A stretch of DNA of 64,000 nt from Pictodentalium vernedei (GCA_031216915.1 CM062293.1:150978285-151042284), one strand, 5' to 3'; positions 1 to 11,646 are shown, counted from the first letter of the stretch. Notes: generated from the sequence alone by a model not told the origin. Numbers and translations: made by a program.

Positions 1-1312
1 GTTGTATTGTCGGACAGAATTTGGACATGTGCTTTCTGAATAATGTTCATCCAATGACGTAGTGCAAGCCAAATTGACATCATTTCCTTGATGTTTATGT
101 GCTTGCCTAGAAACTGCGGATCCCAAAGACCCTGGCACTTCGAATCCGTTGGGATCAATGTTGCACCCCAACCTGTTTGACTGGCATCCGTCATAATCGT
201 AAAACTCGGATCCGGCAACTGCAGTGGGACTCCCTGAGTCAACCACTGAATGTTTGCCCAAGTCTGAATCTCTTGTTTCACTTGATTTGACAAGAGAACG
301 TCTATATCGAGCGAATGAATCTTTACACTCCAATTCTGAGTTAAGAAAATTTGGAGAGGAAGAGTGCGTAACCGCCCCATCGGAATGAGATCCGCAGCGG
401 CTCCGCACAGACCTATCAGTCTCATGAACTCTTTCGCTGTGACTTTGTCTGAGTGAAGACAATAGCGAGCGTAATAACTGATTAATTTCGCTCTGGTTAA
501 CGGCAGACGAACGAGATTGTTGTGCATCACGAAGCTCATTCCCAGATGAGTGAATGGCTTGGACGGGACCAGATCCGACTTCTCCTCGTTTATTATAAAA
601 CCGAGACGTCGGAGTAATAGAAGCAGATTCTGCACATCGTTCTGAAGTGTTAACTCATTGCCGTACCTCTGAAGAATGTCGTCCAGGTAGGCCGACGTTA
701 CCGCAGACGAATTAGCTCGGAAATATATCATTACCGAGTTTATTATTCGAGTGAAAGCCCAGGGCGCTAGGTTCAAACCGAAGCACATCGCTCGGAACTG
801 ATATACAACTCCTAGAACTGCGAAGCGTAGATACTTTCTGAATGTCGGATGTACCATGACGTGAAAGTACGCATCCTTGAGATCTATGCTTGTAGCATAG
901 TCGTTCACCTGAATACTCGCTCTGACTGATCGAATTGTCTCCATATAGAACTTCGGAGCGACGATCAGCTTGTTTATACAGCTCAGATCTATGATTGGAC
1001 GGAACGAGCCGTCTGGTTTCGGAACCAGAAACAGATGGCTGTAGAAACCCGGTGATTCCTGGTCTTCTACGACCTCTACCACGTTCTTCCTCAGAAGAGA
1101 CTGTACTTCTGATAGAAGAGCGTCTCTTTTCTGCGGATTTGACGGAAGCTGAGTCCATTTTGGACTTCGAGTTAATGGAGGCTTCCGTATGAAGGATATT
1201 CTTAGTCCTTCCGAAATTACCCCTCGAACCCAGGGGTCGTCCGTAATTGACACCCAATCGTTTATAAAACTCAATAATCTTCTGCCTACTGGAACACGAT
1301 AGAGGTTCAAAC
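1..1312 (-). pseudogene. RT and RNase H region of DIRS copy A
   Basis: This is the reverse transcriptase and RNase H coding region of copy A, cut by the window edge. The minus strand carries the DIRS RT signature (a YLDDIL-type YxDD box near 680) and the text for an RNase H core of TDASQTGWGA type near 180. The closest relatives in the window are the same regions of copies B and E. In the family RT copies the genomic RNA and RNase H removes the template; the product is then circularised. The region is broken and is treated as a fossil. Confidence 0.85.
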
Positions 1313-1314
1313 CA

Positions 1315-3029
1315 TCACCTCCTGGACCTGCGAGGCTTGCGGAACGTGGAATAAGCTATTGCCCTTGAAAGAAGTCTTAATGAGGATTGTATATCCTGGA
1401 ATTCTTTCCCTTGAAGACGTAATGATAACGCCTTAGTAAGGTGATCTGCGTATGATAAAGCGTCTAAGTTAACTCTGTTAGACATTATTGTCGTTTCCAA
1501 TGTCGTGGTTGGAATTGACATAGACAACGGTATAGACAATTCCAAGTCTTCAGCCTCGTCGTCTAGATGCAGAGGAACTCTCGGTATGCCCTATCCTGCC
1601 GTTTCGAATTTATTCCTTGAATTGATGAAAGGCAAATTTAGGGCATTTGCGGATAAGAAACCAGACTTGCCCGTTTTGGTAGCAAGCTTATAAAATAGCG
1701 TCGTTCAATAATTCGAATGTTCTTATGACCTTATTGGACTGTGTCGGAAACTCAGGAATGTCCCTGAACCGATCAAAAAATTCTGTGTCCAATGACGCTA
1801 TCAGTCTCTTATCCGGCATCGCAGCATTCTGGTCCGACGAAACAACCTCTGGAAGATAATGCCGGATAAAATCTACGGCAGCTTTATGTTATTCCCGAAA
1901 GGGAAAGCTCCAAATCCTCCGAATCCCTTTCGCCATCCTGTCAGACCCTATGAAGTTCTCAGTCGTCCGTACCCGATGCTTCGGCGGAGCGTACCGACCC
2001 AGCGTCGTCGGATAATTCCTGATCCGACAGAGATTCTGTCTTTTGCTGGGATGCTGCGATAAGTTGTGCTATTTGGGATAGCATGTCCGTCACTGAGGCC
2101 TGTGGAGTAGCGGCCTTACGTTGCTTTGCCGCTGGAAGCTCCGTGTACGTTGACTCCTGCATACTTCTTTTATGCGAACGTCCGGAGTCTACAGGCCTCG
2201 TGTCCCTGGCTACCGGATGGCGTGACCTGGTCGCCGTGGAATCCCTGATCGGCGAAGCTGGCTGGATATCCGTGGTCACGTAGCCAAGGTGCGGTCGTGT
2301 GCACTGCCGTGAAGATGAGAAAGCCTTATCGACAGTCTCTCCGGACTGTCTATATAACGGAGCGTCCCGAGCGGTGGACGTATGCTCCGAATGCAAAACG
2401 TTTTGTACCACAACATCTGGTCTCAGATGTTGTTGTACGAGAGAGAGACCTCTCTCGCTCACAGCCCGGATGGACCTGGACGAGCTAGGAACCGGACTAA
2501 TAGGCTTCCTCCGTTCTCTCCTCTGATCCGTCGTCACTGTTTGTGCACTTTGTCTTATTATAGTGCTCGCATCACCCAAATCTCCTTCCTGGACCGCAAC
2601 GGACGAACCCGGCTGCCGAGCCATTCGATGAATGGTCGCTACACCGGGCGAGCTAGCGGACGCCAATGCTGTCGATCCTACTAGGGACCTCTTAGGCAAT
2701 TGACGTATTTCCATGAGCACTTTTGCCGCTAGCTCTTCATTTAACTGTGACGACGGAGGGACACTTTTGGAAGACATCACGGAAACATCACCCTGTTCTT
2801 GTTCCTCTGAAATAGAGATTGATAAACTAGAGAGACCCTGCGGAGAAAGGACCGGCATGGCCTTTTCCCCGCTAACAACATACCGTGACACACGTTTCCA
2901 ATGTTTGTCATCCCAATTGACACATACTGAACAGGAGTCAGTGCGAGTACACTGACTACAATTAATACAATGATTATGAAAGTCAGAGGAAGATTTCCTC
3001 TTATTACAATTTGAACAATATCCTTTCAT
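1315..3029 (-). pseudogene. gag-like ORF1 of DIRS copy A
   Basis: This is the ORF1 (gag-like) region. The likely start is the Met of 'MKGYCSNCN' near 3029, chosen because copies B and E start at the same motif; the open frame extends further upstream without recognisable protein. The N-terminus is a Cys/His-rich putative zinc module (CxxC, an H, then CxxCxxC and CxxC followed by W). The middle is Ser/Pro/Arg-rich and low in structure, and the C-terminal part has the LELVRRDAA-type helical segment seen in the relatives. The frame is broken. A nucleic-acid-binding structural role is inferred from position only. Confidence 0.75.
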
Positions 3030-3164
3030 TGTGAAAAGAACACAAAAAGTCCTAGTACTCGCACCAACCCCTGAAAACAAAGATACATAATAACATGATC
3101 CATTAACATAAAAAAAAATAATTGATATCAAAAAAATTTTTTGAAAAAATATTTTTTCAGAAAA

Positions 3165-3392
3165 GTTAAAAAATTTATAGTAATTTATATATTTTTTATA
3201 CTTACCAATGACCCAGACTTAGCTGGTGCTAACTCTAACAAAACCAGGGCCAAACACAAATTTTGCCCCCCAATCCCCAAAATTTGCATCCAAAACCAAA
3301 AGAAATCATGTCCTATAGGACCTCCATACTACGCCCCCACTGCGCATGCGCAGTGTCAAGGACATCCCGAAATTGGCGCCAATTATCATTCT
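3165..3392. repeat. Left (3') ITR of DIRS B
   Basis: From the CCAATGACCCAGAC text inward to ATCATTCT it is the reverse complement of 10093..10294. The outermost 42 bases have no partner in the other ITR but are complemented in the ICR. A TGCGCATGCGCA palindrome lies at 3341..3352. Confidence 0.92.
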
Positions 3393-3467
3393 TACTGGCA
3401 GTGCCTGGTCAGCGCTATGTACTCAGCGGGGAGGCAAGAGTTCCCAACTCCTGGGAGGGCCATCCCC

Positions 3468-3549
3468 GTCTGGGTCATTGGTAAGTATAAAAAATATATA
3501 AATTACTATAAATTTTTTAACATTTTTATACTGTACCAATGACCCAGAC
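3468..3549. repeat. Internal complementary region (ICR) of DIRS B
   Basis: The first half (3468 to about 3521) is the reverse complement of the element's left terminus. The second half is the reverse complement of its right terminus. The whole is a near-palindrome starting GTCTGGG and ending CCCAGAC. In DIRS1 such a region is thought to template closure of the circular intermediate. The plus strand carries a consensus splice-donor-like G|GTAAGTAT. Confidence 0.9.
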
Positions 3550-4156
3550 TTAGCTGAATAGTAAAAAGGCTGGAGGGCCTAGGACATAGAGGAAAATCCA
3601 ATAAGCTCAACTATATAATAAAGAGGTAACCCCTTAAGGAGAAAAGGAGTATTAGGCTTTACATGTATCTTTCTTATCTAATATTAAATTAGAAAGATAC
3701 AATACCCTTTATAATTGAGCACAATAACATTCATGTTCTCTATTAACATCCAGTATAACCCTTATACTAATTATTTTTAAAGTAAGCCAATAAATAAAGT
3801 AGTCCAGAGAATTGAGACTCTTTATAATCTTTTAAAAGTGTCCGAGTATTGTATATTAAAGCCCGTTTGACACTTGACATATACAAATGCTTCACACCGA
3901 GCTACACTTTAAAAATAAGACATGAATGAATTTTAACATTAATATTACACTTTAAAACCATCCCGGAAGCGACTCAGAAATACTGACTTGGAGGAGGCAT
4001 TCCCTTGCTTTTCACTATAAAGCAGGTGACCTAAGGGAACATCCGCCCCCCCCCCCCCCTTCCCCTTGCCCTGGGTCAAATAGCCCAGAGCGAAGAGGGC
4101 AGCCGGACGGAGTCACTGCTGGAACAGAAAGCCTGCATAACTATAGTTGCAACTGT
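3550..4156 (-). other. 3' noncoding region of DIRS B
   Basis: This is noncoding DNA between the YR stop and the ICR. It is AT-rich, with a conserved poly-C tract near 4039..4055 that recurs at the same place in copies D, E and G. No gene is seen in it. Confidence 0.7.
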
Positions 4157-6265
4157 TTAGTGGACGACATTCTGAGCAACAGATAACGGACCTAAACAAT
4201 GCAGGTCTCCAGAAATGGACTCAATATTTCTGAGATAAAAATTCGTGAATGTGGATGGCTGATACCAATAAGCAGCCTTCATTAAATCTGTAATAGCAAC
4301 ACTATTAGCATAAGCCCAAGAAGTAGCAAGAGCTCTTACTTCATGAGCGGAAATCTTAAGCACAGACTGCTGAGAAGAAGATAAACTCTCATAAGCAGTA
4401 CGGATAGTTAATTGACTCCATCTAGCAATAGAATGGACCGAAATGTCCCTTCTATTAGGCATCAAAGACAGAAAGAAACGTTTCCGTCCCTTTCTGATAA
4501 ACTGAGATCTCTGTTTATAGATACGTAACGCTCTAACAGGACAGAGTAAAGGCCTACGCCCGTCTGAAGACGGAAGAGCCTTAATAACAATAGGTTCCGG
4601 ATATTTATTAGGAGCCTGATTCTTAGCTAAAAAACCCACATTAGTAGTGAAGGTGATAGTGTTCCCGACACTACGATAATGAGAATCATCCACCGATAGT
4701 GCATGAAGCTCACTGACTCTTCTAGCAGAAGAGAAAGCTAAGAGAAAAGCTGTCTTATAAGATAAGAATTTGAAATCTACTGTCCCAAGAGGTTCAAATG
4801 GCTTTTCCTTCAATTTAAGAAGAACCCAAGCTAAATTCCATTTAGGAATTAATCTAAGAGTTCTGGGTCTATTTATCGAGAAGTTTCTAACCAACTTAGA
4901 TAAAGAGACATTAGATCTAATTTGTAAACTATCATGATGTGCATAGGTATCAGATAACATAGACCTATAACCCTTAATAGTAACAGGCTGCAGTTTGATT
5001 TCGTCAAACAAGTATACTAGAAAGTTTGCAATGTCTGGTATAGAGGGATCAAAATTATCTACAGAATGATCCCTACACCAACGACGAAAAACCTTCCACT
5101 TAGCCGCATAGTTTAGCGAAGAGGAGGTCCTCCTACAGTTAGAAATTGCGTCCACTGCTCGTCCTGTAAAGTGCTTGCCATGCAAGAAGGACCGCACAAC
5201 GGAAAAACGTGAAGGTTGAGACCTTGCGGGTTGTGATGGAGTTGACGCGATTTCCCCTGCGAAAGAAGATCCTCCCGTGGAGGAAGCTTTTGCGGTAGGT
5301 CCCACAACAGACACCTGAGTAGATTTATCCATGGTCTCTGTGGCGACAGAGATGCTACCAACAGAATCTTGCATTGAGATTGTTTTATCTTTAGCAATAC
5401 TTGTTGAATTAACGGCGCTGGAGGATACGCATATCCTATCATTCCGTCCCAAGGGATCGACAGAGCGTCTACTGCAAATGCTCTTGGATCCGGACACGGA
5501 GACACATACATCTGCAACTGATTGTTGAGATGTGTCGCAAATAAGTCTATCATTGGCCGTTCCCATTGGTACCAAATCTGATTGAATACTTGTTTGTTGA
5601 GAGTCCACTCCGACGGCAACAAGCGACCCTTTCGTGAAAGGGAGTCTGCTAGCACATTCAGACGACCCGGTATGTGACGGACCGAAAGAAGAACCTGATG
5701 TTCTAGCGCAAACAGAAGGATTCTTTCCATTAGATTGAACAACGGAACTGAATGAGTGCCTCCCTGATTCCGTATATACGCCACTACTGTCGTATTGTCG
5801 GATAGGATTTGGACATGAGCATTGTGAATAATGTCCATCCAATGACGTAACGCAAGCCAAATTGACATCATTTCCTTGATGTTTATGTGCTTGCACAGGA
5901 ATTGCGGATCCCAAAGACCCTGGCATCTCGAATCCATTGGGATCAATGATGCACCCCAACCTGTTTGACTGGCATCCGTCATAATGGTAAAACTCGGATC
6001 CGGCAACTGCAGCGGAACTCCCTGAGTTAACCACTGAATGTTTGCCCAAGTCTGAATCCCTTGTTTCACTTGATCTGACAAGAGAACATCTACGTCGAGC
6101 GAATGAATTTTCACATTCCAATTCTGAGTCAAGAAAATTTGGAGAGGACGAGTGCGTAACCGCCCCATCGGAATGAGATCCGCAGCGGCTCCGCACAGAC
6201 CTATCAGTCTCATAAATTCTCTCGCTGTGACTTTGTCTGCGTGCAGACAATAGCGAGCGTAACAA
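4157..6265 (-). pseudogene. Tyrosine recombinase frame of DIRS B
   Basis: This open frame of about 702 residues overlaps the RNase H frame; its C-terminal 330 residues or so are a tyrosine recombinase. The core-binding part includes 'AAKWKVFRRWCRDHS' and 'GYRSMLSDTY'. The catalytic part has the first Arg in ARRVSEL (about residue 515), HEVR giving His and the second Arg (about 641 and 644), and the nucleophile Tyr in FTNFYLRN (about 677). It is the enzyme that would integrate the circular DNA product. The first half of the frame reads across RNase H coding DNA and is probably not a domain. As part of a fossil copy it is listed here as a pseudogene although this frame is open. Confidence 0.88.
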
Positions 6266-7428
6266 CTGACTAATTTCGCTCTGGTTAACGGCAGACGAAC
6301 GAGATTGTTGTGCGTCTCGAAGCTCATTCCCAGATGTGTGAATGACTTGGACGGCACCAGATCCGACTTCTCCTCGTTTACTATAAAACCGAGACGTCGG
6401 AGCAATAGAAGTAGATTCTGAACATCATTCTGAAGCGTTAACTCGTTGCCGTACCTCTAAAGAATGTCGTCCAGGTAGGCCGACGTTACCGCAGACGAAT
6501 GAGCTCGGAAATAGATCATTACCGAGTTCATTACCCGAGTGAAAGCCCAGGGTGCTAGATTCAGTCCGAAGCACATCGCCCGGAATTGATACACCACTCC
6601 TAGGGCTGCGAAGCGTAGATACTTTCTTAATGTCGGATGTACCATGACGTGAAAGTACGCATCTTTGAGATCTATGCTTGTTGCATAATCTTTCACCCGA
6701 ATACTCGCTCTGACCGACCGAATCGTCTCCATATAAAATTTCGGAGCGATGATCAGCTTGTTTATCCAGCTCAAATCTATGACTGGACGGAACGAGCCGT
6801 CTGGTTTCGGAACCAGAAACAGATGGCTGTAGAATCCCGGAGTCTCCTGGTTTTCTACGACCTCTACCGCGTTCTTCATTAAAAGAGACTGCACCTCTGA
6901 TAATAGAGCGTCTCTTTTCTGCGGATTTGACGGAAGTTGAGTCCACTTTGGACTTCGAGTTAATGGAGGCTTTCGTTTGAAGGATATCTTTAGGCCTTCC
7001 GAAGTCACTCCTCTCACCCAAGGGTCGTCCGTAATCGACGCCCATTCTAGTGAAAAGCTTGACAACCTTCTGCCAACCGGTACGCGATAGAGGTTTAAGC
7101 CATCACCTCCTGGACCTGCAAGGCCTGCGGTAGGAGAAACCACGTCCTCCACGACCCGCACCTCGTCCCGTCGACCTCGGGGCGTCCGACCGGTTGTCCC
7201 GGCCCGAAGGACGTCCCGAACGAGAGTCGCTACCCTGACGGTCTCTCGAATAAGACCAAGAGGACGCACCGGAACCTCTATAGGAACCTCTCTTGGGCAC
7301 ATTAGACCCAGAAGTGCCTGTCTTATTCTTGTCTGCCGTATCCGACTTCTTAGAAGCAGATTTGAACAGCAGAGAATCCAAAGCTTTCTTTGTAATTTTA
7401 TCATAAATAGCAGAAAGCTTGCCGTCAA
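5113..7428 (-). pseudogene. RT and RNase H region of DIRS B
   Basis: This is the polymerase region. RT motifs include LVPKPDGSFRPVIDLSW, RKYLRFAALG, GLNLAPWAFTR and the YLDDIL catalytic box. RNase H follows with FTIMTDASQTGWGA, the NIKEMMSIWLAL helix and LSDNTTVVAYI. After RNase H comes a region with IDLFATHLN and SPCPDPRAF, which may be the DAM-like methyltransferase region reported for DIRS1-like elements (uncertain). The region overlaps the end of gag and the start of the YR frame. It is broken in a few places. Confidence 0.88.
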
Positions 7429-9205
7429 AGAGAAGTTCTCCGGAGACCGAAGCGACTCTAAGAGAGTTCTTCACCTTAGTATCCACTAGTGTGGATGTAG
7501 CTAGGGCTGCGTCACGTCTAACCAACTCCAGGTTTGCCACTGAAAGGGCGGAGTTACACGTGGAATAAGCTACTGCCCTTGAAAGAAGTCTTAAAGAGGA
7601 TTGTATATCCTGAAATTCTTTCCCTTGAAGGCGCAGTGATAACGCCTTAGTAAGGTGATCTGCGTAAGATAAGGCATCTAAATTGGCTCTGTTAGACGAA
7701 ATAGCTGTTTCCAACACCGCGGTTGGAATAGAAGCCAACGACTGTAATGATAGCTCTAAGTCTTCCGCCTCGTCGTCCATACGCAGAGGAACTCTCGGAA
7801 TACCCTGTCCTGCCGTGTCGAATTTATTCCTTGCATTAATGAAAGGCAGGTTGAGAGTATTGGCGGACAAGAAACCTGCTTACCCCGTCTTGGAAGCAAG
7901 TTTAAATATAGCGTCGTTCAATAATTCAAATGTTCTTGCAACATTATTGGACTGCGACGGAAACTCGGGAGCAATGTCCCTGAACCGCTCAAAAAATTCA
8001 GAGTCCAATGACGCTATAATCCTCTTGTCCGGAACCGCAGCAGTCTGGCCCGACGGAACAACTTGAGGGAGAAAGTGCCGGATGAAGTCCACGGCAGCTT
8101 TATGTTGTTCCGAAAGGGATAGCTCCAAATCATCCGTATCCCTTTCACCATCCGGTCGGACCTCATGATGCTCCCGGTCGTCCGCCCCCGATGCTTCGGC
8201 GGAGAGAACCGACCCAGCGCCGTCGAATAATTCCCGATCCGACACCGTTTCTGTCGGCTGCTGGGATGCTGCGATAAGCTGTGCTATCTGCACAAGAATG
8301 TCCGGCAGCAAGACCTGCGGAGGCGCAGTCTTTCGCTGCTTCGCCGAGGGGAGCTCCGCATCAGATGGCTCCCGCATACTTTTTCTATGCGAACGTCCGG
8401 AGTCCATCGGCCTCGTGTCCCTGGCTGCCGGATGGTGTGACCTGGTCGCCGAAGAATCCCTGATCAGCGAAGCTGGTAAGATATCGGCGGTCACGCAGCC
8501 AAGGTGCGGTCGTGTGCGCTGACGAGAAGAAGAAGCCTGAGCAGTCTCCGCGGACTGCCTATACAACAGAGCGTCCCGAGCGACGGACGTATGCTCCGCT
8601 TGCGACACATTTTGTACCACAACATCTGGTCCCAGATGTTGTTGTATGAGAGAGGGGCCTCTCTCGCTCGCGGCCCGGCTGGACCTGGATGAGCTAGGAA
8701 CCGGACTCAAAGGCTTCCTCCGATCTCGCTTACTATCCGCCGTCACTGGGTGTGCACATTGAATGTTTATAGTGCTCGCATCACCCAACATTTCCTCCTG
8801 GACCGCATCGGACGAACCCGGCTGCCGAACCATTCGGTGAATGGACGCTACACCGGGCGAGCTAGCGGACGACATTTGTTTAAACTCCATGAGCACTTTT
8901 GCCGCTAGCTCTGAATTCATTTGTGACGACGGAAGCGCACTTGCAGAAGATAACATGGAAACATCACCCTGTTCTTGTTCCTCTGAAATAGAAACTGAGA
9001 GAGTAGAGTGACCTTGCGGAGAAAGAGCCGGCATAGCCCTTTCTCCAGTAACAACATACCGTGACACACATTTCCAATGTTTGTCATCCCAATATTGACA
9101 TACAGAACAGGGATTAGTGCGAGAACACTGACTACAATTAATACAATGATAATGAAAGTCAGAGGAAGATTTCTTCCCATTACAATTTGAACAATATCCT
9201 TTCAT
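7103..9205 (-). pseudogene. gag-like ORF1 of DIRS B
   Basis: This is the ORF1 region, starting at a Met in 'MKGYCSNCN'. It has an N-terminal Cys/His-rich module (CSNC, then CINCSQC, then CSVC with a following W), a long Ser/Arg/Pro-rich middle, a helical block around LELVRRDAAL and a basic Arg/Ser/Gly tail ending near RRPCRSRR. The tail resembles nucleic-acid-binding C-termini of Gag proteins. The layout matches copies A, E and F. It is a fossil copy with about one break. Confidence 0.82.
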
Positions 9206-10092
9206 TGTGAAAAGTCAACAACAAGTCCTAGTTACTCGCACAAACCCCTGACACAAAGATACATAATAACATGATCCATTAATAATGAAAAAACAATTGT
9301 AAATCAAAATAATTTTGAAAAAATATTTTTTCAGCGAAGCCCAAGTTTCTGAAAAGTAACGTTGAGCCCCGATGGATCTGATGGCAAAGTGAGGTCAAAA
9401 ATTTTAAATTTATATTAAATAATTAATGAGACAGTTACGGACAATATAAATGTATCTTATAGTAAGATAAACTACACCAAAGGCAAACAGCCCCCCTCAA
9501 AAAAGGCTGTTGCCAATGTAAACAAACAGTGTAAAACACCAGAAAACATGACTCCAGGCACTGAAAAAACTGGCCCGAAATCAGTCATCAAAATTACAGT
9601 CTATCTGATGCAAAACAGAGACTCCCAGGGGAGAATCTGTAGAACATCAGATGGAAGATGCAGAACACAACGTTTATACACCCATGGGTGAAAACGTAAC
9701 TATGGGGAAAATAACAGAAAACATTCTGTAACCAAGCAACTCTCCCAAGAGAATTTTAGAAATGAACTTTCTCAAAAATATGCCAAAAGCATGGGAGAAT
9801 TGCAAGGGGGGACTTAGAAGGCCAGGGGAGAGGAAACACTGAATAAGCAGTGCAACATTTTAGCAAGAATGACAACAAGAGGCCCATGCCTCGAAAATAG
9901 GCAACTTAATATAATTTCATAAAAAATTTTAAGTACAGCCCTGATTATTTTTTGTCACTCCTTTTTCCTCTCCTCCTTCTATATCCTCCTTAGAATCACC
10001 ATTTCTCCAAAAATAACGTGTCTAGCATCCTTTAAACTGAGATTTACAAGCACAAAGATCAGTGAGATGTTGACTGATGAAGGGCCAAACAG
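9206..10092 (-). other. 5' noncoding leader of DIRS B
   Basis: This is noncoding DNA of almost 0.9 kb between gag and the 5' ITR. The same leader is seen in copies A (10295..11049), D, E and G. It has pyrimidine-rich stretches close to the ITR (near 9955..9985) and a repeated CCATGGGTGA-type motif. No conserved ORF is seen. Confidence 0.7.
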
Positions 10093-10294
10093 AGAATGAT
10101 AATTGGCGCCAATTTCGGGACGTCCTTGACACTGCGCATGCGCAGTTGGGGCGTAGTATGGAGGTCCTATAGGACATGATTTCTTTTGGTTTTGGATGCA
10201 AATTTTGGGGATTGGGGGGCAAAATTTGTGTTTGGCAAAGGTTTTGTTAGAGTTAGCACCAGCTAAGTCTGGGTCATTGGTACAGTGTAAAAAT
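10093..10294. repeat. Right (5') ITR of DIRS B
   Basis: It is inverted relative to 3165..3392 and contains TGCGCATGCGCA at 10133..10144. By position it would hold the promoter. Confidence 0.92.
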
Positions 10295-11256
10295 GCCCAA
10301 GTTTCTGAAAGTAACGTTGAGCCCCAATGGATCCCAAAAAGCCTAAGTGTGGACAAAATTTTTTAAAATATTACAAAAAAATTAATGCAACACTTATGTA
10401 TAATAATAATGTATCTTGTTATGATTAAGCTAATACAAAGACAAGAAAATCCCTCTCAACAGAAACCGTTGTCAATGTAAACAAGAAGTGTATAAACACC
10501 AGAAATATGACTCCAGGCACTGATAACCATGGCCCGAAATCAGTTACCAATAACACACTATCTGATGCAAAACAGAGACTTCCAGGGAAGAAACTGCAGA
10601 ACATCAGATGGTAGATGCAGAACACTATGTCTAAACACCCATGGGTGAGGACGTAAACATGGGGAAAAGAACAGAATTCATTCTGTTACCCAGCTAAAAC
10701 TCCCAAGAAATTTTAGTAATAATATTACGAAAAATATGCCAAAAGCATGGGAGAATAGCAAGGGGGGACTTGAAGGAAAGGGAGAGAGGAAACACTGAAC
10801 AAGCAGTGTAACTTTATAGCAAGAATGACAACAACAGGCCCATGCCTCGAAATTAGGCAACATAACATAATTTCGTAAAAAAAATTTAAGTTACAGCCCT
10901 GATTATTTCCTGCCACTCATTTCTCATCTCCTCCTTCTATTTCCTCTTTAGATCCACCATTTCTCTAATATTTATGTGTCTGGCATCATTTAAACTGAGA
11001 TTTACAAACACAAATATCAGTCAGATGTGAACTGATGAAGGGCCAAACAAAGAATGATAATTGGCGCCAATTTCGAGACCTCCTTGACACTGCGCATGCG
11101 CAGTGGAGGGAAAGTATGGAGGACCATTTAGGACATGATTTTTTCGGTTTTAGATGCAAATTTTGGGGATTGGGGGGCAAAATTTGTGTTTGGCCCTAGA
11201 TTTTTGAGAATTAGCACCAGCCAGCCATGCCTGGGTCATTGGTACAGTATATAAAT
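10295..11256 (-). mobile_element. 5' leader and ITR of DIRS A
   Basis: This is the continuation of copy A after copy B. The leader resumes at 'gcccaagtttctg'. The ITR spans about 11050..11256, has TGCGCATGCGCA at 11091..11102 and ends in GTATATAAAT. No gene is seen. Confidence 0.85.
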
Positions 11257-11492
11257 ATTATAAATTTAAAGTAATTTGTATATTTTTTATACTTACCAAT
11301 GACCCAGACCCAGACTTAGCTGGTGCAAACTCAAAGTTATCAAGGGCCAAACACAAATTTTGAACCCCCCAATCCCCAAAATTTGCTTGCAAAACCGAAA
11401 TTAAAAGTCCTATCTGGTCCTCCATACTGTTACTCTCTGCACATGCGCAGTCGCCAGGAAGTGACCGAAATTAGCGCCAACATCATTCTTTG
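11257..11492. repeat. Left (3') ITR of DIRS C
   Basis: It is inverted relative to 16751..16955, with visible divergence. It carries the CTGCACATGCGCAG variant of the ITR palindrome. Confidence 0.82.
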
Positions 11493-11562
11493 TAGAAAAG
11501 AGTACTACATAATAACTCAGCGGGGAGGTATGAGTGCCGCCCACCATGGGAGGGCCATACCC

Positions 11563-11646
11563 ATCTGGGCCATTGGTAAGTATAAAAAATATACAAATTA
11601 CTTTAATTTATAATATTTTTATACTATAACTCTCAATGGCCCAGAC
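11563..11646. repeat. ICR of DIRS C
   Basis: Near-palindrome. Its first half complements the left terminus of C and its second half complements the right terminus. GTAAGTAT is retained on the plus strand. Confidence 0.82.

Larger units (their letters stand above)
3165..10294 (-). mobile_element. DIRS-like retrotransposon B (family I), inserted in copy A
   Basis: This 7130-bp element is complete in layout. In sense (minus) order it has the 5' ITR 10093..10294, leader, gag 7103..9205, RT and RNase H 5113..7428, YR 4157..6265, a 3' noncoding stretch, ICR 3468..3549 and 3' ITR 3165..3392. Its outer ends read GTTAAAAAATTTATAG on the left and TACAGTGTAAAAAT on the right. It interrupts the leader of copy A without a target duplication, as expected for recombinase-mediated integration. 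The two ITRs differ at only a few positions, so it is fairly young. The frames carry a small number of breaks (about two to four). Length and order match copy E. Confidence 0.93.
1..11256 (-). mobile_element. DIRS-like retrotransposon A (family I), left part off-window, interrupted by copy B
   Basis: This is a fossil tyrosine-recombinase retrotransposon of the DIRS order, seen as two segments, 1..3164 and 10295..11256. Copy B lies between them. Reading on the minus strand, the visible parts are the 5' ITR (11050..11256), a noncoding leader, gag, RT and part of RNase H; the YR, ICR and 3' ITR lie beyond the left edge. The two segments are assigned to one element because the leader text after copy B (from 'gcccaagtttctg') is what follows the same leader point in copies B and E. 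Gag and RT frames are broken several times, so A is older than B, which sits inside it. It ends exactly where copy C begins. Confidence 0.88.

Noticed and set aside
3165-3520. A 355-bp block with 54-bp inverted ends that could be taken for a free-standing MITE next to each DIRS copy.
   Set aside because: It occurs at the same place in every copy, and its right end plus the adjoining bases complement both outer termini. It is the 3' ITR plus the first half of the ICR, not a separate insertion.
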